Source: Mycobacterium sp. 3519A (GTDB taxonomy: Bacteria; Actinomycetota; Actinomycetes; Mycobacteriales; Mycobacteriaceae). Taken from it: DNA of 64,000 nt. The notes beneath the pieces are model-generated. The model was not told the DNA's origin, did not search any database, and saw only the letters and a list, made by a program, of their open reading frames with translations. The stretch spans positions 248,001 through 312,000 of the forward strand of contig NZ_OESG01000012.1 of assembly GCF_900240945.1 (NCBI RefSeq), written 5' to 3'. A program made the translations under genes and the position numbers. This document shows positions 25,817 to 34,084 of the stretch, piece after piece (positions within the stretch are counted from its first letter, which is position 1; every line of letters starts with the position of its first letter).

Positions 25817-27017
25817 TCCCGTTGAGCCAGCCGGAACGCAGCCGCTCCGGCGGGGAGATCGGCGTCAGGTTGGGCATTTCGTCGGCGATCGCGTTGAAGA
25901 TCAGGTCGATCGTCATCCGCGCGAGGTTGGCGCCGATGCAGTAGTGCGCGCCGGTACCGCCAAACCCCACGTGCGGGTTGGGGTCTCGCAGAATGTCGAA
26001 CGTGTACGGATCGTCGAACACGTCCTCGTCGAAATTCGCCGAGCGGTAGAACATCACCACCCGATCACCCTTCTTGATCTGCACTCCGGACAGCTCGGTG
26101 TCCTCGAGCGCGGTGCGTTGGAATGAGGTCACCGGCGTCGCCCACCGGACGATCTCGTCGGCCGCGGTGGCTGGGCGCTGGGCCTTGAAAAGCTCCCACT
26201 GGTCCGGGAATTCGGTGAACGCCATCATGCCCTGGGTGATGGAGTTGCGCGTGGTCTCGTTGCCCGCGACCGCGAGCAGGATCACGAAGAAGCCGAACTC
26301 GTCGTCGGTGAGCTTGTGGCCCTCGACGTCGGCCTGAACCAGTTTGGTCACCAGGTCGTCGCCGGGGTTCTTGCCGCGTTCCGCGGCCATCTGCATGCCG
26401 TACATGATGAGCTCGACGGAGGCGGCCGTCGGATCGTTTCTGGCGTATTCGGGGTCCTGGTCGCCGACCATCTGATTCGACCAGTCGAACAGCTTCATCC
26501 GGTCCTCCTGGGGAACGCCCATCAGACCGGCGATCGCCTGCAGCGGCAGCTCACACGACACCTGTTCGACGAAATCACCCGACCCCTCGGCCGCGGCGCG
26601 CTTGACGATATCGTGCGCCCGCACGCGCAGCTCTTCGCGCAGTGATTCGATGGCCCGCGGAGTGAATGCCCGCGAGACGATCTTGCGCAGGTGCGTGTGA
26701 TGCGGGGCGTCCTGGTTGAGCAGCACCACCTTGCCCGCCTCCAACGACGCGGGATCGGCCTCGTCGCGATACCGCGGCAGCGCGGTCTTCTTGTTGCTTG
26801 AGAAGACGTCGCTGCGGCGGGAGATCTCCTTGACGTCCTTGTGCTTGGTCACCACCCAGTAGCCCTCGTCGCCGAATGCGAGATTGCCTCTCTCCTGCTT
26901 CTGCCACCAAATCGGGGCCACCTTGCGCATGTGCGCCAACTCCTCGATGGGCAGCCGCTCGGCGTAGATGTCGGGGTCGGTGAAGTCGAAGCCGGGGGGG
27001 AGGTCCGGGGACGGCAT
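25767..27017 (-). CDS. Cytochrome P450, CYP125 family (steroid C26-monooxygenase)
   Basis: 416 aa. Heme ligand Cys360 in FGGTGAHYCIGANLARM, ExxR at 288-291 (EIVR), and the I-helix AGNETTRNSITQGMM. Long stretches match remembered CYP125A1 (Rv3545c), including the PPGFDFTDPDIYAERLP start and the SGWLNGIKHWQVDYTG end. CYP125 oxidises the sterol side-chain C26 as the first step of cholesterol side-chain breakdown. It lacks the divergent fadA5 neighbour known in M. tuberculosis, so it may be a paralogue. GAGGAG lies about 8 bp before the ATG. A near-KstR site lies upstream. Confidence 0.95.
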   Translation of the reverse strand: MPSPDLPPGFDFTDPDIYAERLPIEELAHMRKVAPIWWQKQERGNLAFGDEGYWVVTKHKDVKEISRRSDVFSSNKKTALPRYRDEADPASLEAGKVVLLNQDAPHHTHLRKIVSRAFTPRAIESLREELRVRAHDIVKRAAAEGSGDFVEQVSCELPLQAIAGLMGVPQEDRMKLFDWSNQMVGDQDPEYARNDPTAASVELIMYGMQMAAERGKNPGDDLVTKLVQADVEGHKLTDDEFGFFVILLAVAGNETTRNSITQGMMAFTEFPDQWELFKAQRPATAADEIVRWATPVTSFQRTALEDTELSGVQIKKGDRVVMFYRSANFDEDVFDDPYTFDILRDPNPHVGFGGTGAHYCIGANLARMTIDLIFNAIADEMPNLTPISPPERLRSGWLNGIKHWQVDYTGNSRAAS

Positions 27018-27108
27018 AAATGCACTCCTCGATGACGTTGTCTAGTGCTCTATCGCATTGCTACACCACAGTTGGGGGGCGGTGCGGGCGGTTACGGCAA
27101 TCTCCGAG

Positions 27109-27122
27109 TGAAACGCGTTCCC
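27109..27122. promoter_or_regulatory. KstR-like operator (one mismatch)
   Basis: TGAAACGCGTTCCC keeps the AACNNGTT core of the KstR consensus TNNAACNNGTTNNA but ends in C instead of A. It lies about 90 bp upstream of the CYP125 gene and 120 bp upstream of the divergent proline-rich gene. Confidence 0.5.
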
Positions 27123-27241
27123 GAGCCTAAAATATCCATTAACTCCCTTGGTCACAGCTATCCCAGGTGTAACAATTTTGTCGGCCAAACGGAAGCACCC
27201 TGTAGCACCGGCTCAACGCGCTCACGGGAAGGGGGCCTCGG

Positions 27242-27778
27242 GTGAGGATCAGCAGCGAGACGATGGCGCTCACCATTGCGTCGACAGCGCTCGGAATGGC
27301 ATTGACACTTGGCGCGCCGCAGGCGTTTGCCGATCCTGTCCCACTCCCTGGGCCCGCACCCGTCGACCCGGCGATCCCGACCCCCGCACCGCCTCCCGGG
27401 CCTGCGCCCGACGGCACCGTCCAGGCCGCGGCGGGCGCCCTGCCGACGCCTCCGGACGGCACGCAGCATCTGTCGAGCCCGGAGAACCTGCCGCCGGGCA
27501 CCACCGATACGCCCGACCCGAATCAGAACCGCGGGTCGTATCTGCGCGACCTGTGGCACGCCTATCAAACCCAGGAGATCACCGGGCGCGACGCGCTGCT
27601 GCTGCTGACGCAGCGGCCGATGAACGCCACTCCCGTCCCGCCCGCCGGAATGCCGGTGAATCCGACCCCGCCGCTGGCACCGGCCGACGCGGCGCCGCCC
27701 GCGCCCGCGCCTGAACCGGAACCAGCACCACCGCCGCTGTTCCCGTGGTTGGCGCCGCCGCCGCCGCCCGCGCCCTGA
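27242..27778 (+). CDS. Proline-rich secreted protein
   Basis: 178 aa, GTG start. Signal peptide (residues 1-30, ending near APQAFA), then Pro/Ala-rich tracts around a short structured middle (YLRDLWHAYQTQEITGRDALLLL). It ends in a poly-Pro run. No enzyme motif. It is likely exported to the envelope or medium. TAAAAT at 27128-27133 could be a -10 element. Confidence 0.75.
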   Translation: MRISSETMALTIASTALGMALTLGAPQAFADPVPLPGPAPVDPAIPTPAPPPGPAPDGTVQAAAGALPTPPDGTQHLSSPENLPPGTTDTPDPNQNRGSYLRDLWHAYQTQEITGRDALLLLTQRPMNATPVPPAGMPVNPTPPLAPADAAPPAPAPEPEPAPPPLFPWLAPPPPPAP

Positions 27779-27779
27779 T

Positions 27780-28244
27780 TCAGGCGCGCAGTCGCTGGGC
27801 TGCCTGAGCGAGGAGATCGCGGACCACGCGTACGTGCACTGGTTCCGTGACCGCCCACACTGCACGCGCGAGCAGGTTCCGCTGCGCCACCAAGGTCGAG
27901 AAGATCAGCGCACCGTCGTCTTTCTTGAGCAGCAGTTCGCCGGGCATTCCGATGCGCGAGTCGGCGCCGAGGAGCACATGCTCCGGCGTCGATCGCCGGA
28001 CCTGCCAGCCGAGCACCGAACCGTCCGACCCGCCTGCCACCTTCAACCCGATGGCCGACCAGCCGGACAACAGCTGGGCGCGAACGGCGGGCGGCGCGCC
28101 CTCCAGGACGCCGCGCATCAGGTCCTCCGGGCTGTCGTCCCCGCTGTGGTCGAAGACGAAGGCGTCGCTGTAGTCGATGCGGGGCAGCGTGCTCAACGCC
28201 AGCACCGTTGGGGGGACGTCGATTTGACGCACATCAGTGGTCAT
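27780..28244 (-). CDS. Hypothetical protein co-translated with a DUF2867 protein
   Basis: 154 aa from ATG 28244 (MTTDVRQIDVPPTV). It has no signal or membrane segment. The DYSDAFVFDHSGDDSPEDLM and RNLLARAVWAVTEPVHVRVV segments suggest an SRPBCC-like or DUF2867-related fold, but I do not recognise it firmly. The start overlaps the stop of the upstream gene in ATGA, so both act together. Confidence 0.7.
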   Translation of the reverse strand: MTTDVRQIDVPPTVLALSTLPRIDYSDAFVFDHSGDDSPEDLMRGVLEGAPPAVRAQLLSGWSAIGLKVAGGSDGSVLGWQVRRSTPEHVLLGADSRIGMPGELLLKKDDGALIFSTLVAQRNLLARAVWAVTEPVHVRVVRDLLAQAAQRLRA

Positions 28245-28834
28245 CGGTTGACCTCCATTGCCATGTGCCACGCGCGCCCGACGTCACGCAGCATCAGCGG
28301 ATAGACGATGAAATGCCGAAACGGCGCGATCGCCACCAGGTACGCCGTGCCCAGGACCCCGTTCGGTTTCACCAGGATCGCCATCTGGCCGCGGTGGCCG
28401 CCCGCACCGTCGGACACCCAGCCGACGTGCAGGACACCGTGCACGGTCCGGTTCGCGATCTCGAGGGCGAACTCGTCGTCGGCGACGTAGAGCGGCGTGA
28501 ACGCGTCTGTATCGAAATGCACTGAGGTGTTGGCTATTTCGGCTGGCACGCGGTCGCGCAGGCTGGGCACCCTGGTCCCGAGACCCGAATCCTGACCGTC
28601 GAGACCGAACAGTCGGCCGAGCGTCCATCGGACGGCGAACAATCCACGCACCACCGTCGAGGTGCGTGCGGGATCGAAAGTGGCCATCAAATGCACCAGG
28701 CGAGGGAAATCGCCCCGGCCGCCGGGCGTGGGCAGAGCCCACACGTCGAGAACACGGAAATCACTGGCAATGGCGTGAATTCGCCACGGCCGCGAGGTGT
28801 GTTCGGTCGTGTCGAGGTGCGCTGAACCAAACAT
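28241..28834 (-). CDS. DUF2867 domain protein
   Basis: 197 aa from ATG 28834. SRPWRIHAIASDFRVLDVWA and the C-terminal LVAIAPFRHFIVYPLMLRDV are the DUF2867 pattern, with no known biochemical activity. The start codon lies inside a perfect 16-bp palindrome shared with the divergent TetR gene, so repressor binding would cover its translation start or transcription start. Confidence 0.78.
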   Translation of the reverse strand: MFGSAHLDTTEHTSRPWRIHAIASDFRVLDVWALPTPGGRGDFPRLVHLMATFDPARTSTVVRGLFAVRWTLGRLFGLDGQDSGLGTRVPSLRDRVPAEIANTSVHFDTDAFTPLYVADDEFALEIANRTVHGVLHVGWVSDGAGGHRGQMAILVKPNGVLGTAYLVAIAPFRHFIVYPLMLRDVGRAWHMAMEVNR

Positions 28835-28847
28835 ACAGTACTGTATG
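28832..28847. promoter_or_regulatory. Perfect 16-bp TetR operator
   Basis: CATACAGTACTGTATG is self-complementary over its whole length, lies between divergent DUF2867 and TetR genes, and contains the ATG of the former (as CAT at 28832-28834). Confidence 0.85.
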
Positions 28848-28891
28848 CTTGACGACGGATCGGCGTCAAGCCCTGTCGAAAGTGAGACGTG

Positions 28892-29440
28892 ATGGTCGCC
28901 CAGACCCGCACACCGCGCAGTGCGTGGATCGACGCCGGACTGCAGGCGCTCGCCTCCGGCGGACCGGACGCGGTTCGGGTGGACCTGCTGGCGAAATCGC
29001 TCGGCGTCACCAGGGGCGGCTTCTACTGGCATTTCGCCAGCCGTCAGGTGTTCCTGGACGCGCTGCTCGACGCGTGGGAGCACGCCAGCACCGACGAAGT
29101 GCTCACGCGTGTGGAGGCCGAGGGAGGCGACGCCCGAACGAAGGTGCGCAGGGCGGGCATGCTGACGTTCTCGGCCGACCTACTGCCGATCGATCTCGCG
29201 GTGCGCGACTGGGCCAGACGTGACCGCTCGGTGGCCAAACGCCTGCGCCGCGTCGACAACAACCGAATGGCTTACCTGCGAACGATGATCGGCACGTTCA
29301 GTGACGATCCCGACGACGTGGAAGCTCGCAGCCTGCTGGCCTTCTCGCTCGCCATCGGCAGCCATTTCATCGCCGCCGACCACGCTGGCCGCAGCCGAGG
29401 GCAGGTGCTGAAGCGAGCGACGCAGCGACTGCTGACCTAG
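28892..29440 (+). CDS. TetR-family transcriptional regulator
   Basis: 182 aa from ATG 28892 (a GTG lies one codon earlier). Helix-turn-helix region SAWIDAGLQALASGGPDAVRVDLLAKSLGVTRGGFYWHF (read at residues 10-50). It probably represses the DUF2867 operon through the 28832-28847 palindrome. Its TAG stop shares a CTAG with the stop of the convergent oxidoreductase gene. Confidence 0.92.
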   Translation: MVAQTRTPRSAWIDAGLQALASGGPDAVRVDLLAKSLGVTRGGFYWHFASRQVFLDALLDAWEHASTDEVLTRVEAEGGDARTKVRRAGMLTFSADLLPIDLAVRDWARRDRSVAKRLRRVDNNRMAYLRTMIGTFSDDPDDVEARSLLAFSLAIGSHFIAADHAGRSRGQVLKRATQRLLT

Positions 29441-31683
29441 CCGATCGCCGCAGTGGCCACAGCCTCGATGCGCGCCGGGACGTGCTTGTGCCATGGCGTC
29501 CCCGCGAACGCGTCGCGCCACTCCGATGAGGTGAGCGAATTCGGCGCCACCCCAGGGATTGTCGCGCGACCGTCGGCGTCGATGTAATCCACGCCGAACC
29601 CGTTCGGTAGCGACGCGTGGCCGGGCAGCATCGCCTCGCTGATCTCCACGCTCGCCTCGGCGCTGCCCGCGGCCGTGGTGATCCGCGCGCGGCCCCCGTC
29701 GGTCAGGCCGAGCATCTGCGCGTCCTCGACGCTGACCCGCAGTGCGCCGTCGGCATCGCGCTTGCGCCAGGCCGGGTCACGCAGGATGTCGTTGGCCGTG
29801 TAGGCCCGCCGCTCGCCTGCGGACAGCACGATGGGGAACTCGGGTGAGGTGAACGCCGTCGGCGCATCGGCCAGTCGGCGCATCTCGTCGAGCATCTCCG
29901 GCATGTCCAGCGCGATCTTGTGATCGTCGTGCGCCACCAACCGCCAGTCGTCGTCGTATTCGTGCGCGGTGAACGTCACACCGGACCGACCCGCGAGGAT
30001 CGCCTCGAACAGCGCATTGCCGTCCGCGTGGCCCGCACGCGCAACCGCGTCCGGATACTTCATTGCGGCCTTCTGCGCCAGACCCCACAGCGCCGCGGCG
30101 CCTGCGAGCCCGTCGGGCAGTGTCGGCCCGAGCGTTTCGTACAGGACGAACGGCAGCACCTTGGCGAACAGCGGATTGGCGGCGACCGCGGCGACGAACG
30201 CCTGCGCGTAGGCGGCCAACCCCTGTTCGGCCGCATCGCGCAGCGGCTGCAGCTCCGCCTCATCGACGACGCCGAGCGCGCGCATCAGTCGCGCCCAGAT
30301 CTCGGGTTCGGGCAGCGTGCCCTCGAGCGGTTCGAGCAGCCGATGCCGAAGGTGGAATGTGTTGTGCGGGAACTCCAGGTTAAAGAACGTCGCCTCGCAC
30401 TTTTCGTACTGACTGGCCGCAGGCAGCACATAGCTGGCCAACCGCGCGGTCTCGGTCATCGCGACGTCGATGACCACCATCAGCTCGAGTGATTCGAACG
30501 CCTTGCGGCATGCGGCCGAATCGGCAAGGGAGTGTGCCGGATTGCTGCTTTCCACGACCATCGCGCGGAACCGGTCCGGGTGATCGGTGAGGATCTCCTG
30601 CGGCACTGAATTGCTGGGGATCAGGCCGCCGACGATCGGCGCACCGGTCACCGGGGTGCGGCCGACGCCACGGGTGTGACGGAACAGCGGTCCGAACCAC
30701 GAATGCAGATGTTGCCCACCGCGTTTGGCGAAGTTGCCGGTCAATATCCACAGCAACTTGTTCAGATACGAGCTCAGCGTGCTGTTGGGCGCCTGCTGGA
30801 TGCCGAGATCCTCGAACACGGACACGCTTTCGGCGCCGGCGATGCGCCGCGCCGCGGTGCGGATCAGTTCCTCGTCGACGCCGCATCGCGCGGCGTAATC
30901 CGCGATCGGTACGTCGCGCAGTGCGGCACGTACGGGCTGGACGCCGTTGACGTGTTCGGCGAGAAATGTTTCGTCACAGAGGTTTTCCTGCTCGAGCACG
31001 GCGGCCAGCGCGGCGAGGCACCACGCATCGGTGCCCGGTCGCACCCGCAGGTGGATGTCGGCCATCTTCGCGGTGTCGGTGAGCACCGGGTCGATCACGA
31101 TCATCGCGCGAGCAGGATCCTTGGCGATCTCGTTGAGCACGGTGCGGGCCCGCGGGAAACTCTGCGACATCCACGGGTTCTTGCCGACGAACACCGAAAC
31201 CTCGGCATGTTCGAACTCGCCGCGGGTATGACCGCCGTAGAGGTGCGCGTCCACCCACGCTTCTCCGGTCTTCTCCTGCGCCAGCGCGTTGGAACGATAA
31301 TGCGAACCGAGCGCGCCGAGGAAGGCGCCGCTGTATGCGCCGCCGAGATGATTACCCTGCCCGCCGCCGCCGTAGTAGAAGATCTTGTCGCCGCCGTAGC
31401 TGTCGGCGATGCGCTTGAATCCCGCTGCGATCTCGGAAATCGCTGTATCCCAGTCGATTTCCTCATAGCTGCCATCCGGCCGCCTGCGCATCGGGGAGGT
31501 CAACCGGTTGCCGCTGTTCTGATAGTGGTCCAACCGCAGCGCCTTGTTGCAGGTGTAGCCCTGCGAGGCGGGATGGCTCTTGTCGCCGCGGATCTTGGCG
31601 AACTTCCGGTCGTCCAGTTGCACGACGATTCCGCAGTTGCACTCACAGAGGATGCACGCGGTGGCCTGCCACTCAGCGCTCAC
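29437..31683 (-). CDS. Molybdopterin oxidoreductase (formate dehydrogenase/nitrate reductase-like)
   Basis: 748 aa, GTG start with AAAGGAAA upstream. N-terminal [4Fe-4S] cysteines Cys10, Cys13, Cys17 and Cys45 (ACILCECNCG ... GYTCNK), then MGD-binding regions including YYGGGGQGNH, FVGKNPWMSQSFPRART and the C-terminal molydopterin-binding domain from about residue 600. The gene pair with an upstream TetR resembles Rv0197/Rv0196 of M. tuberculosis. No signal peptide, so cytoplasmic. The substrate is unknown. The residue coordinating Mo is not clear to me. Confidence 0.9.
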   Translation of the reverse strand: MSAEWQATACILCECNCGIVVQLDDRKFAKIRGDKSHPASQGYTCNKALRLDHYQNSGNRLTSPMRRRPDGSYEEIDWDTAISEIAAGFKRIADSYGGDKIFYYGGGGQGNHLGGAYSGAFLGALGSHYRSNALAQEKTGEAWVDAHLYGGHTRGEFEHAEVSVFVGKNPWMSQSFPRARTVLNEIAKDPARAMIVIDPVLTDTAKMADIHLRVRPGTDAWCLAALAAVLEQENLCDETFLAEHVNGVQPVRAALRDVPIADYAARCGVDEELIRTAARRIAGAESVSVFEDLGIQQAPNSTLSSYLNKLLWILTGNFAKRGGQHLHSWFGPLFRHTRGVGRTPVTGAPIVGGLIPSNSVPQEILTDHPDRFRAMVVESSNPAHSLADSAACRKAFESLELMVVIDVAMTETARLASYVLPAASQYEKCEATFFNLEFPHNTFHLRHRLLEPLEGTLPEPEIWARLMRALGVVDEAELQPLRDAAEQGLAAYAQAFVAAVAANPLFAKVLPFVLYETLGPTLPDGLAGAAALWGLAQKAAMKYPDAVARAGHADGNALFEAILAGRSGVTFTAHEYDDDWRLVAHDDHKIALDMPEMLDEMRRLADAPTAFTSPEFPIVLSAGERRAYTANDILRDPAWRKRDADGALRVSVEDAQMLGLTDGGRARITTAAGSAEASVEISEAMLPGHASLPNGFGVDYIDADGRATIPGVAPNSLTSSEWRDAFAGTPWHKHVPARIEAVATAAIG

Positions 31684-32266
31684 GGGATTTCCTTTCCGAC
31701 GTCGCGGCCGAAATCAGGTCGCGCAAATGGTTGTGGACGAGGTCGAGGGGTTTGACGTCGCGGGACGCGCGGGCGACGACGATCGCACCCTCGATCGAGG
31801 CGGTGATCAGCATCGCCAGTTCGGCGGCCTGCTCGGCTGAGGTGCCCTCCGACGAGAGTCGCTGGGCGATCAGGCCGGTCCACCGGGTGAAGGCGGCCGC
31901 GGCGCGGTCGATCACGGCTGACGCCTCGTCCGGTTTCGCCGGGTCGCCCGCCTCCACCGTCACGGCGACGACCGGACAACCGGCGCGGTAGTCGGAGCGA
32001 AGCAGTTGCTTGCGGTAGTACTCGACGAGGACGTCGAGCGCGTGTAGCCCGGATTCGGCATCGGTGATCTTGGCGGCGATGTAGTCGGCTGCGTAATCGA
32101 TTGCCTCGCAGAGCAATTGCGTGCGTCCGCCGGGGAAGTAGTGATACGCCGAACCACGCGGCGCACCGCTGTGCTCCAGCACGTCGGCGATCGCCGTGGC
32201 TTGCGCCCCGCGTTCCCGGATCAGCAGCGCGGCCGAGATGACCATCCGCTCGCGGGGGCTGGGCAT
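31673..32266 (-). CDS. TetR-family regulator (LmrA/YxaF-like)
   Basis: 197 aa. Helix-turn-helix SAALLIRERGAQATAIADVLEHSGAPRGSAYHYFPGG is typical of the YxaF/LmrA subgroup. Its end overlaps the start of the molybdopterin oxidoreductase gene by 11 bp, so the two are one operon, as with Rv0196-Rv0197. An inverted repeat just upstream (32293-32312) is the likely operator. Confidence 0.92.
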   Translation of the reverse strand: MPSPRERMVISAALLIRERGAQATAIADVLEHSGAPRGSAYHYFPGGRTQLLCEAIDYAADYIAAKITDAESGLHALDVLVEYYRKQLLRSDYRAGCPVVAVTVEAGDPAKPDEASAVIDRAAAAFTRWTGLIAQRLSSEGTSAEQAAELAMLITASIEGAIVVARASRDVKPLDLVHNHLRDLISAATSERKSRER

Positions 32267-32292
32267 GCCGGGATCCCTTCGTCCGACCTGGC

Positions 32293-32312
32293 TATGTATG
32301 ACACCTTACATA
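32293..32312. promoter_or_regulatory. TetR operator, TATGTA-N8-TACATA
   Basis: Perfect 6-bp inverted arms separated by 8 bp, 26 bp upstream of the TetR start codon. Confidence 0.65.
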
Positions 32313-32353
32313 ATGGGTCGGCGCGCCACCAGACCCCCTGCGGGCGGTTTCGG

Positions 32354-32449
32354 TCAGCCGGGCGGGGGAGTGGGCAGCCCCAACCGGTCCTTGATGTCGT
32401 CGATCTTGGCCTCGATGCGTTCGAGGTCTTCGGCATCGACACCGAACAA
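32354..32449 (-). other. Short open frame or 3' gene fragment with coding-like sequence
   Basis: The minus strand encodes LFGVDAEDLERIEAKIDDIK and then a short Pro-rich end, a plausible coiled-coil tail that looks selected rather than random. The only in-frame start is TTG 32449, and a stop lies just upstream at the end of the membrane-protein gene. It could be a tiny protein of 31 aa, or the surviving end of a lost gene or of a frameshifted extension of the gene before it. Confidence 0.3.
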
Positions 32450-32471
32450 CCAATGCTTGGCGCACCGCGGG

Positions 32472-32909
32472 TCAGACGCTCACCCAGAACGCGAGAAACG
32501 CCGACATGAGGACCAGACAGACCACGTGATCCAGACAGATCGCGCGCGCCAGCCGGGTCAGCTCACGTTGGCTCGCGGCGCCGGCTCCGAGTCGAACGGC
32601 GTTCGGCACGGTGCGGGTCAATGCCAGCATGATCGGCACCCCCGCCAACACGGTGAGCGCGACCATCAGCCATACCGGCTCACCCCCGGTCATCCAGTGA
32701 AACCCCAACGCGCCCAACAAAATCAGCATGACGACCGCGATGAGCAGGCTCATCGGCCGCGTGGTGGCGCGACGGTAATAACTGCTGACCGACGCAATCA
32801 CGGTTTCAGGCAAGACGTCGGCGCCGCGGTGCCGGAGGACCTGACTGTCGAAGATCAGGTCCATCCACAACACGGCCAGCAGGAAGCCGGCCGACGCGGA
32901 GGCGATCAA
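32472..32909 (-). CDS. Small four-helix membrane protein
   Basis: 145 aa from a TTG at 32909 that overlaps the TGA of the upstream NMO-like gene in TTGA. Four hydrophobic segments (IASASAGFLLAVLWMDLIF, LLIAVVMLILLGALGFHW, WLMVALTVLAGVPIMLAL, HVVCLVLMSAFLAFWV). No family recognised. Coupling to the NMO-like gene suggests a shared role. Confidence 0.7.
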   Translation of the reverse strand: MIASASAGFLLAVLWMDLIFDSQVLRHRGADVLPETVIASVSSYYRRATTRPMSLLIAVVMLILLGALGFHWMTGGEPVWLMVALTVLAGVPIMLALTRTVPNAVRLGAGAASQRELTRLARAICLDHVVCLVLMSAFLAFWVSV

Positions 32910-34039
32910 ACAGACGCAGCCTCGTTGAGTTCGTTCAGCGTGTTGGTCGCCTCGAGGTACTCCTGCACCCAGCGCTCGATCACCGCCGCGGACTTCTCCA
33001 CCTTGGTGAACTGACCGACCACCTGGCCGATCGGGTTGAACGCGACGTCGACGCTCTCGTTCGGGTACTTGTGCGTGGCCGCGACGGCCATCCCGGACAC
33101 CATGTACTGCAGCGGCATGCCGAGCGGCTTCGGGTTGTTCGGGTCCTCCCACGCCTCGGTCCAGTCGTTGCGCAGCATCCGGGCCGGCTTGCCGGTGAAC
33201 GACCGACTGCGGACGGTGTCCTTGCTGGTGGCCTTCGCGTAGGCGGCATGCTGGACGTCGGTGTGCTCGGACTCCTCGACCATCACCCACTGCGATCCGG
33301 TCCACGCGCCCTGTGCGCCGAGCGCCAGCGCCGCGGCGATCTGCTGGCCGCTGCCGATGCCGCCCGCGGCGAGCACGGGTTTCGGCGCGACCTCCTTGAC
33401 GACCTGCGGCCACAACACGATGGAGCCGATGTCGCCGCAGTGGCCGCCCGCCTCGCCGCCCTGCGCGATGATGATGTCGACGCCGGCGTCGGCGTGCTTT
33501 CGGGCCTGCGACGGCGAACCGCACAGCGCCGCGACCTTACGGCCGGTGTCGTGGATGTGCTTGATCATGTCGGCGGGCGGCGTGCCGAGCGCATTGGCGA
33601 TCAGCGTGCACTTCGGATGGCCCAACGCGACCTCGACCTGCGGGGTCGCGGTCGCCTCCGTCCAGCCCAGCAGTTGCAGCGCATCGTCGTCGCTGTGTTC
33701 GACGGGCACCCCGTGGTCGGCGAGGATCTTCTTGGCGAAGTCGATGTGCTCCTGCGGAACCAGGTCGTTCAGCGTCTTCTTCAGCACCTCGGGATCCATG
33801 TCGGCGGAGTCCATGCCCTCGTACTTGTTCGGGATCACGATGTCCACGCCGTACGGGTGATCGCCGATGTTCTCGTCGATCCACTTCAGCTCGATCTCGA
33901 GCTGTTCCGGTGTGAAGCCGACCGCGCCGAGCACCCCGAATCCGCCGGCCTTGCTGACGGCGACGACGACGTCACGGCAATGGGTGAACGCGAAGATCGG
34001 GAACTCGATGCCGAGCTCGTCGCAGATGGGGGTGTGCAT
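32906..34039 (-). CDS. Nitronate monooxygenase-like FMN oxidoreductase (Rv1894c-like), KstR-site gene
   Basis: 377 aa. NMO/FabK-type TIM barrel with FPIFAFTHCRDVVVAVSKAGGFGVLGA, IIIAQGGEAGGHCGD and VLAAGGIGSGQQIAAALALGA. GAGGAG lies before the ATG. A full match to the KstR operator lies 32 bp upstream (34071-34084), pointing to regulation with sterol catabolism. Length fits the Rv1894c-type proteins. The true substrate is unknown. Confidence 0.88.
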   Translation of the reverse strand: MHTPICDELGIEFPIFAFTHCRDVVVAVSKAGGFGVLGAVGFTPEQLEIELKWIDENIGDHPYGVDIVIPNKYEGMDSADMDPEVLKKTLNDLVPQEHIDFAKKILADHGVPVEHSDDDALQLLGWTEATATPQVEVALGHPKCTLIANALGTPPADMIKHIHDTGRKVAALCGSPSQARKHADAGVDIIIAQGGEAGGHCGDIGSIVLWPQVVKEVAPKPVLAAGGIGSGQQIAAALALGAQGAWTGSQWVMVEESEHTDVQHAAYAKATSKDTVRSRSFTGKPARMLRNDWTEAWEDPNNPKPLGMPLQYMVSGMAVAATHKYPNESVDVAFNPIGQVVGQFTKVEKSAAVIERWVQEYLEATNTLNELNEAASV

Positions 34040-34070
34040 GCCTGCTCCTCGGGTGGGGCGGTCGCGAAAC

Positions 34071-34084
34071 TGAAACGTGTTCTA
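34071..34084. promoter_or_regulatory. KstR operator (full consensus match)
   Basis: TGAAACGTGTTCTA fits TNNAACNNGTTNNA at every fixed position. It is upstream of the NMO-like gene and touches the stop of the broken LLM gene. Confidence 0.8.
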
